Source: Anaerolineae bacterium
Lineage (GTDB): Bacteria; Chloroflexota; Anaerolineae; Anaerolineales; Anaerolineaceae
DNA length: 64,000 bases
Direction of reading: 5' to 3'
NCBI GenBank assembly: GCA_013178095.1
Contig: JABLXK010000011.1
Location: 62,001 to 126,000, forward strand
Shown here: positions 58,651 to 64,000 of the stretch, piece after piece
How the letters are laid out: each line of letters begins with the position of its first letter
Numbering within the stretch: position 1 is the stretch's first letter
The notes under the pieces: model-generated
Database searches by the model: none
What the model was told of the DNA's origin: nothing
The model's input: the letters and a program-made list of their open reading frames with translations, nothing else
Made by a program: the position numbers and the translations under genes

Positions 58651-60207
58651 TTAGAATTTTTCCGGGAACGTGAACGCCTGCATGGATTTATAGAAAGGCT
58701 GCAGGTGATCGTACATGTGCCGGTAAACTTCGTTGTAAAGCTGATTATAGATCTGGCTGGCCTGGCGGTTGGGCATAAAGGTCTCACCCAGGCGGGTCAT
58801 TTCTTTTATGGCAGTGGCGTAATCTGCGTGCAGGCCGACTCCCACCGCCGCGTTGATCGCGGCACCCAATCCGGAAGCTTCGTAAAGATGCGGACGGGAG
58901 ACCGGCAGGTTAAAAATATCGGCAGTCAGTTGCATGGCGGCGTTGCTTTGGCTGCCGCCGCCTGCCACGCGGATTTGGTCGATAGTCACGTGGGAGCGCT
59001 TTTCGGTGCGCTCCTTGCCATCGCGCAGGGCGTACGCCAATCCCTCCAGGATGGCGCGGTAGACGTGCGCACGGGTATGCACGTCGTTGAATCCGATAAT
59101 GGCGCCGCGCGCTTCCGGGCCGGGATAGCGTAAACCCGGTGACCAGTAGGGTTGCAGCACCAATCCCTGTGAACCGGGCGGTACGCTGCGCACCAGATCG
59201 TCGAACAGGTTTTCGGGTTCGAGACCCCGCTCCTGCGCCAGTTTTTCTTCGCGCTCGCCGAATTCCTGCTTGAACCAGCTGACCATCCAGTAACCGCGGT
59301 AAATCTGCAATTCAAGGTTGTAATAATGCGGCACGGCTGCCGGGTAAGGGGGAATGAGCGGGATCATCTCCAGGTATTTGGCGTGCGTGGTATTGATGGT
59401 GGCGGTGGTGCCGTAACTCAAGCAGGCCACGTTAGGATCCAGGCTGCCCGCGCCCAATACCTCGGTCGCTTTGTCTGCGGCAGATGCAATGAGCGGTAAT
59501 CCCTGCGGAATGCCACTGGCCTGCGCAGCTTGCGCGGAAATACTGCCCAGGGGCTGCCCGACCGGCACCAGATCGGGTAATTTCTCCCGCTGAATGCGCA
59601 GCGCCTGCCAGTACCAATGACTTTTGGCAGCCCAATTTTGCTCCTTGTAATCGAAGGGCATGTAACCGACCTGGCTGCCCACCGAATCCACCCATTGGCC
59701 GGTCAATAAATAGACCAGATAACCGGACAGATATAGGTATTTATGGGTTTTCTCCCAAATTTCGGGCTGCTGGTCGACAATCCAATTGGCTTCACATTCA
59801 CGCTGCAAATATTGTACGGTAGGCTGCATGCCGATCAATTTGAATGCGGTGCCCCAAACGCCTTTGATGGCCGGGATGTTTTGCGCGCGGCGTTGATCCA
59901 GCCAGACGATGGCAGGGCGCAGCGGCTTGCCGGCTTGATCCACATTGACCACGGTGGAGCGCTGGGTGGTCAGTGCAACCGCTGCAATGCTCTCTTTTTT
60001 GACCTTGCCCGCTTTCCAGATCTCCTGGCAAGCCTGGCAGAGCGCGTCCCAAAAAACACCGGGCGCCTGTTCCGCCAAACCGGGCGCAGTGGAATAATAG
60101 GGCTCGATCAGCACCCGATTTTTTGCCAGCAGATTCCCGCGCGGGTCGAAGACCAGCGCCCGGATGGATTGGGTTCCGCAATCGATCGCCAATAAATTTT
60201 CCGCCAT
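58651..60207 (-). CDS. FGGY-family carbohydrate kinase
   Basis: A 518-residue kinase of the FGGY family. The N-terminal phosphate-1 motif [16 protein letters not shown] (6-21), [14 protein letters not shown] near residue 85, WLDQRR near residue 108 and the C-terminal [24 protein letters not shown] segment (near residue 425) place it with xylulose, glycerol and related sugar kinases. The substrate is not decided. It is the last gene of an operon with a GlpD-like oxidase and an alkyl-DHAP-synthase-like flavoprotein, so a glycerol- or C3-related polyol is plausible. GGAGGG lies upstream of the ATG. Confidence 0.88.
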   Translation of the reverse strand: MAENLLAIDCGTQSIRALVFDPRGNLLAKNRVLIEPYYSTAPGLAEQAPGVFWDALCQACQEIWKAGKVKKESIAAVALTTQRSTVVNVDQAGKPLRPAIVWLDQRRAQNIPAIKGVWGTAFKLIGMQPTVQYLQRECEANWIVDQQPEIWEKTHKYLYLSGYLVYLLTGQWVDSVGSQVGYMPFDYKEQNWAAKSHWYWQALRIQREKLPDLVPVGQPLGSISAQAAQASGIPQGLPLIASAADKATEVLGAGSLDPNVACLSYGTTATINTTHAKYLEMIPLIPPYPAAVPHYYNLELQIYRGYWMVSWFKQEFGEREEKLAQERGLEPENLFDDLVRSVPPGSQGLVLQPYWSPGLRYPGPEARGAIIGFNDVHTRAHVYRAILEGLAYALRDGKERTEKRSHVTIDQIRVAGGGSQSNAAMQLTADIFNLPVSRPHLYEASGLGAAINAAVGVGLHADYATAIKEMTRLGETFMPNRQASQIYNQLYNEVYRHMYDHLQPFYKSMQAFTFPEKF

Positions 60208-60228
60208 TACATTCCCTCCGCAAATACT

Positions 60229-61965
60229 TTATTCAGGGCGGAAACCCCAACGCTTGGAAGCCTGTTCCCGGCTCATATCCAACCCAAGGGTTCCACCTGG
60301 ATTCATAATATGGTTTGGATCGAAATGATCCCGCAATACGCGAATGACCTCCATGCACGGGCTGCCAATCTGTTCCTCCAGCCAGGGCGCGGTCTGTTTG
60401 CCGACCCCGTGGTGGTGGCTGATGGCCGCGCCGGCCTGGCAGATAGCCTCCAGGATCTCGTATTGCAGTCTGAGGTATTCATTGATGCCTTTATACTTTA
60501 TCACGAATATAAAGTACAGGTTGGCGCCCTGCGGATAGGCGTGCGAAATGTGCGTCATGCAGATCGTGGCGGGATGCTTTTTGACCACTTCTCTCACCTC
60601 GCGGTGCACGCGCGGCAGTTGTTCCCAGTTCACACCGCATTCGAGCGTGTCGATCAACATGCCGTAATCCATCAAATCCTCGCGCATGTATGGATCAGTG
60701 AAACGGCTATGCTCCCATTTCTCGGTAACCTTGAAAGGGGTCAGGTTGAAGGCATGATGCTTGCGGCAGATGATCGCGATTTTTTTTGTCACCAGACGGG
60801 TGAAATCCCGTTCGCCGTCGGCGAATCCCAGCAGCAGGCAGCGCTGCATGGGCTGGTAGCCCATTCCCTTAAGGATCGTATCCGCCGGAGAGGCGTGGAT
60901 GTGGTAAATGCGCATGGCGGTATCGGTTTCTTCGGGGTCCGACAGGCGGAACACGGAGGGAAAGCCGAATTCGCCCTGCATGATCTCGCGGTAAGCGGTA
61001 TGCGCTTCTTCCCAGGTTGGAAACAGGTAACTGAAGCGCCGCTTGTTTTCCGGCCGATACTTGAAGACCCGCAGGGTGGCGGCGGTCAGCACGCCGAAGG
61101 TGCCCTCGCTGCCCATCATGACCTGGTCGAAGTCAGGCCCGGTGGCGGCGCGCGGCTGTTCCTGGGTTTTCAGAATGCCAATGGGGGTGACGTATTCCTG
61201 GGCGATTACCAGATCTTCGATCTTGCCATAATAGGTGGAATTCTGTCCCGCTCCGCGCGTGACCACCCAGCCGCCCACGCTGGAATGCTCGAAAGATTGC
61301 GGAAAATGGCCGCAGGTGTAGCGGTCGCGCGCGCCCAGCTTTTCCGGCGCGTGATTGAGGATATCTTCAAGTTCCGGCCCCCACATGCCCGCTTGCACGG
61401 TGATGGTCTGGTTGATTTCGCTGAATGCCAGCACTTTGCGCATATACGCGCTCATATCCAGGCTGATGCCGTGCAAGGGCGCTTCCATGCCGCGCGTCAC
61501 GCTCGACCCGCCGCCGTAAATCGAAACGGGAATTTTATACCGGTTGCAATATTGGATGACCTTTTCAATGTCCTCGCGGCTGCGCGGCAGCAGCACGGCA
61601 TCGCAGATATTTTCGATGATCTTCTCGCGCAGCCGCAGCGCGTCCAGCATGCCAGCTCCGTAGGAAGCTTTGATGCGGCTGTAGGTGTCGGTTTTGATGT
61701 TCTCATTTCCCACGATTCGGGAGAATTCGCGCAGGTGGTCAAGGTCCAACCCGCAGGGCACTTCGATATCCAGCGGATCGATATCCAGCTTGGGATGGAT
61801 GAAATCCTCATCGCGCATGCCAAATGTATCCCGCAGCAAGCGATAAAAACCCTGGTTGGGATGCTTGAAACCTTTCGGATCGTTCCACTTGAACAGGGAA
61901 CGGTAAGTTCCGGCAGGCGTATCGCCTTCGTACCAATTGGGTTTAAAAGTGTCTTTGTCAGCCAT
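60229..61965 (-). CDS. FAD-binding oxidoreductase, alkyl-DHAP-synthase-like
   Basis: A 578-residue flavoprotein. The PCMH FAD-binding domain spans about residues 115-300: IPVSIYGGGSSVTRGMEA, then RYTCGHFPQSFEHSSVGGWVVTRGAGQNSTYYGKIEDLV and GSEGTFGVLTAATLRVF. The C-terminal half, ending YEILEAICQAGAAISHHHGVGKQTAPWLEEQIG and DPNHIMNPG, matches the FAD-linked oxidase family of alkyldihydroxyacetonephosphate synthase and D-lactate dehydrogenases, including the conserved HHHGVG run. The reaction could be ether-lipid synthesis or oxidation of a hydroxy acid. AGGAG lies 5 bases before the ATG. Confidence 0.88.
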   Translation of the reverse strand: MADKDTFKPNWYEGDTPAGTYRSLFKWNDPKGFKHPNQGFYRLLRDTFGMRDEDFIHPKLDIDPLDIEVPCGLDLDHLREFSRIVGNENIKTDTYSRIKASYGAGMLDALRLREKIIENICDAVLLPRSREDIEKVIQYCNRYKIPVSIYGGGSSVTRGMEAPLHGISLDMSAYMRKVLAFSEINQTITVQAGMWGPELEDILNHAPEKLGARDRYTCGHFPQSFEHSSVGGWVVTRGAGQNSTYYGKIEDLVIAQEYVTPIGILKTQEQPRAATGPDFDQVMMGSEGTFGVLTAATLRVFKYRPENKRRFSYLFPTWEEAHTAYREIMQGEFGFPSVFRLSDPEETDTAMRIYHIHASPADTILKGMGYQPMQRCLLLGFADGERDFTRLVTKKIAIICRKHHAFNLTPFKVTEKWEHSRFTDPYMREDLMDYGMLIDTLECGVNWEQLPRVHREVREVVKKHPATICMTHISHAYPQGANLYFIFVIKYKGINEYLRLQYEILEAICQAGAAISHHHGVGKQTAPWLEEQIGSPCMEVIRVLRDHFDPNHIMNPGGTLGLDMSREQASKRWGFRPE

Positions 61966-61995
61966 TTTCTCTCCTGATCTTTCCCCGCTTGATGG

Positions 61996-63594
61996 TTAGG
62001 GTTTACCCGGCGCGGGGCTGTAATAGGTTTTCCAGATACGGCGGTATTCTTTTTCCTCCATTTCCCAACGCTGATCGCTCCAACCCAATTCGGGTTGAAC
62101 GATGCGGCGGATGCGCGGCAGCAGGGCCAGCCCGCCTTCCGGCAGCAGCATGCCCAGGCGCACGCGCCGCAGCAGCAGGTCGTCCAGATGAACGACGCCT
62201 TCGCTGCGGGCGGCAAAACGCAATTCTGCCCAGGGATTGGGCAGCAGTCCGACCGGTTCCAGCTCACCTTCCTGAGCGCAATCCAACACCGCGCCGGTTT
62301 CGGCGCCATGCCGGCCGCCCAGGAATTTGAGCATCTCCGCATCCACCGATTCGGTTTCCGGCAGGGAAAGGGCATCGATGAACCGGGCGCGGCGGGGTAT
62401 GTTCCGTTCCAGGCCGCATTCTGCCAGGGCGGCTGCCACGCTCTGGCGCGCCATCAATCGGAAGGTGGTTAACTTTCCGCCGGTGATGGTGATCAACCCG
62501 TCCTCGTTCCACACCTGGTGGGCGCGGGATTCTTTGGAAGGCGTGGCGGCGTCCGTGTTGATGATGGGGCGCAATCCGGCGAATGAGGAAACGATATCCG
62601 CGGGGTTCAGATGCAGGCTGGGGAACAGGAAATCCAGCGCGCTCAGGATGTAATCCGTCTCGGCCGGGCTGGCAAAGGGTTCCTGGTAGCCTGACTCCAG
62701 TTCGGGCGCGTGATCCACATCGGTGGTGCCCACCAGGCTGGCGCCTTCCCAGGGCAGCGCGAACATGGCGCGGCCGTCGGCCGGATGGAAGATGGTCAGC
62801 GCTTCGGGGATGGGCAATCGGGCGCGGTCGAAGATCAAATGGCTGCCGCGCAGTTTGCGCAGCCGCGCGGGCTGGCCCAGGTTGGCGCGGATCTCATCCG
62901 ACCAGGGGCCGCCGGCATTCACCACCACCTTGGCTTTCACTTCGGCGGTCCTGCCCGGCGCGCAGGCGGTATCGCGCAATGCGACACCGCGCACTCTGCC
63001 TGTCCGGTCGCGCAGCAGATTTTCGACGCGCGCATAATTGAGGGCGGCTGCGCCGGCCGCCGCGGCTTCGCGAATCACGCGCAGCACCAGGCGGGCATCA
63101 TCCAGGACGGCATCCTGGTAGCGGAAGCAGGCCAGCATGTAATCGGTTTTTAAATGCTCAAATTTCTGACGTACTTGCTCCGCATCCAGTTTCTGATGAT
63201 CCCATTTGGGTGCCATCAGGTCGTAGATAACCACCCCGCAGTGCAGCAATCCGCTGGAAATATGATAATTTTCATAATTGGGCAGGTTGAACGCCAATGG
63301 CGTGACCAAACCGGCCGCTTCGCGCAGCAATTCCTCGCGCTGCTGCACCGATTCATAGGTTACCTGGTACTGGCGGTTATACAGGTAGCGGAATCCGCCG
63401 TGAGCCAGTTTAGAGGAGCGGCTGGAGGTGCCGAATGCGAAATCGCGCGCTTCCACCAGCAAAACTTCCAGTCCGCAAGCGGCTGCCAGGCGGGCAACCC
63501 CCGCCCCGGTGATGCCGCCGCCGATCACCAGCATGTCCCATTCCCGATCGAGCCCCGACCAGATTTGTTCGCGCCAGCCTTGCTGCCACATCAT
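61996..63594 (-). CDS. glpD: Glycerol-3-phosphate dehydrogenase/oxidase-like flavoprotein
   Basis: A 532-residue FAD protein. The dinucleotide motif DMLVIGGGITGAGVARLAAACGLEVLLVE begins near residue 20, followed by TSSRSSKLAHGGFRYL, the GlpD/GlpO hallmark; the C-terminal DAO_C helical domain starts near residue 400. It oxidises glycerol-3-phosphate to dihydroxyacetone phosphate and passes electrons to quinone or another acceptor. The start has AAAGGAG 8 bases upstream and overlaps the stop of the regulator gene (ATGA). Substrate assignment is by family; with an unassigned FGGY kinase nearby, another polyol phosphate is possible. Confidence 0.9.
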   Translation of the reverse strand: MMWQQGWREQIWSGLDREWDMLVIGGGITGAGVARLAAACGLEVLLVEARDFAFGTSSRSSKLAHGGFRYLYNRQYQVTYESVQQREELLREAAGLVTPLAFNLPNYENYHISSGLLHCGVVIYDLMAPKWDHQKLDAEQVRQKFEHLKTDYMLACFRYQDAVLDDARLVLRVIREAAAAGAAALNYARVENLLRDRTGRVRGVALRDTACAPGRTAEVKAKVVVNAGGPWSDEIRANLGQPARLRKLRGSHLIFDRARLPIPEALTIFHPADGRAMFALPWEGASLVGTTDVDHAPELESGYQEPFASPAETDYILSALDFLFPSLHLNPADIVSSFAGLRPIINTDAATPSKESRAHQVWNEDGLITITGGKLTTFRLMARQSVAAALAECGLERNIPRRARFIDALSLPETESVDAEMLKFLGGRHGAETGAVLDCAQEGELEPVGLLPNPWAELRFAARSEGVVHLDDLLLRRVRLGMLLPEGGLALLPRIRRIVQPELGWSDQRWEMEEKEYRRIWKTYYSPAPGKP

Positions 63595-64000
63595 TGTTTA
63601 TTCTCCTTTGTATTCTTTAGGCTCGGGCTGGCCAGCCGCGTCCACAATTCGCAGCTTTCCGCCATCACCCTGCCGGCCAAACTTCCGGCTGCCGGGCTGT
63701 CGCCGGAAAGCGCCAGTTTACCCAACTCATCGTAGAACCCGCGCGAGTGTTGGCGGGTTTCCGCATGGCTGAAATACGGGATGCCCATGATCTCGTACAG
63801 GCGGCGCACGCTGTTGACGAAATGCGTAAAAAACGTGTTGCCGGAATGGATGGTGAGCAGCCAATGCAGCTGCCAGTCAAAATCCGCATAGCTTTTCGGC
63901 TGGTCATCCAATTGGGAAGAAGTGTCTAAAAACGCAGCAATCGCCTGGGGCGAATTATTTATCGCCAGGCTGGTATAGGTGGGCGCCAGCAAGGTGCGCA
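63591..64000 (-). CDS. GntR family regulator, FCD-domain C-terminal part (cut by window end)
   Basis: Only the last about 135 residues are in the window; the gene continues beyond 64000. The segment DFDWQLHWLLTIHSGNTFFTHFVNSVRRLY followed by a HAETRQHSRGFYDELGKLALSGD region is the all-helical FCD ligand-binding domain of FadR-subfamily GntR regulators, with histidines and aspartates that can bind a metal. The helix-turn-helix domain must lie outside. It is the first known gene of the glpD/FAD-oxidase/FGGY-kinase operon (4-base overlap with glpD), so it probably controls it. Confidence 0.85.
   Translation of the reverse strand, partial: RTLLAPTYTSLAINNSPQAIAAFLDTSSQLDDQPKSYADFDWQLHWLLTIHSGNTFFTHFVNSVRRLYEIMGIPYFSHAETRQHSRGFYDELGKLALSGDSPAAGSLAGRVMAESCELWTRLASPSLKNTKENKQ

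Noticed and set aside
60310..61977. 555-codon frame opposite the FAD oxidoreductase
   Set aside because: Its length is striking, but it mirrors the codon pattern of the real gene and shows no motif or start signal.

Overview
The window looks like chromosomal DNA of an anaerobic, fermentative member of the Chloroflexota, most likely class Anaerolineae. This is an inference from gene content: a Ycf45/SpoIIIAA-like ATPase with an R3H tail, PdxS/PdxT, a proton-pumping pyrophosphatase, a glycyl radical enzyme with its activase, many PTS and GH4 genes, and no respiratory genes. No marker gene decides it. No transposase, phage gene or CRISPR array was seen.

Layout. 0-1.6 kb: an AT-rich AbiE-type toxin-antitoxin pair with a palindromic operator. 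1.6-8 kb: small single genes (DinB/ClbS-like protein, EamA transporter, CBS protein, YjbQ), a GAF-SpoIIE phosphatase and the pyrophosphatase. 8.1-17.6 kb: a dense minus-strand housekeeping run reading pdxS-pdxT-GNAT-like-R3H ATPase-tmk-DsbA/cyclophilin lipoprotein-PrsW-PlsC-ComEC-like. 17.6-17.75 kb: two ParB-type parS sites. 17.8-28 kb: an ABC exporter, a PPDK-N-like protein, dnaN, glutamate dehydrogenase, gatB, a GxxExxY cassette bounded by inverted repeats, and an aminotransferase. 28-36 kb: a nucleotidyltransferase, an MBL hydrolase, a glycyl radical enzyme plus activase, a second EamA transporter and a DegV protein.

36-46.7 kb: one minus-strand operon led by an autoregulated lacI, encoding a lactose/cellobiose-type PTS (IIC, IIB, IIA), three different GH4 NAD-dependent phospho-glycosidases, a DegT/DnrJ sugar aminotransferase, a histidine phosphatase, an FGE-fold protein without the catalytic cysteines and an unknown membrane protein. 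The genes predict uptake and phosphorylation of beta-linked or modified disaccharides, 3-keto chemistry by GH4 enzymes, and possibly transamination of a keto sugar.

46.8-50.6 kb: a membrane-anchored thioredoxin-fold protein, tRNA-Leu(CAA), a YchF-like ATPase, a MerR regulator with a classic 19-bp-spacer promoter, and surE. 50.7-58.5 kb: a second sugar operon with a SorE/YggP-like reductase, a mannitol-1-phosphate-dehydrogenase-like protein fused to a C_GCAxxG_C_C redox domain, a fructose-type PTS (IIA, IIB, IIC), a DeoR regulator and a SIS protein. Reductase plus polyol-phosphate dehydrogenase matches the logic of L-sorbose-like ketose catabolism to fructose-6-phosphate. 58.5-64 kb: tRNA-Arg(GCG) and a minus-strand operon of a GntR/FCD regulator (cut by the window end), GlpD-like oxidase, alkyl-DHAP-synthase-like flavoprotein and FGGY kinase.

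The most interesting items are the dehydrogenase-C_GCAxxG_C_C fusion and its operon, the GH4x3/DegT/PTS operon, the parS pair, and the repeat-bounded GxxExxY cassette that runs up to the start codon of gatB.
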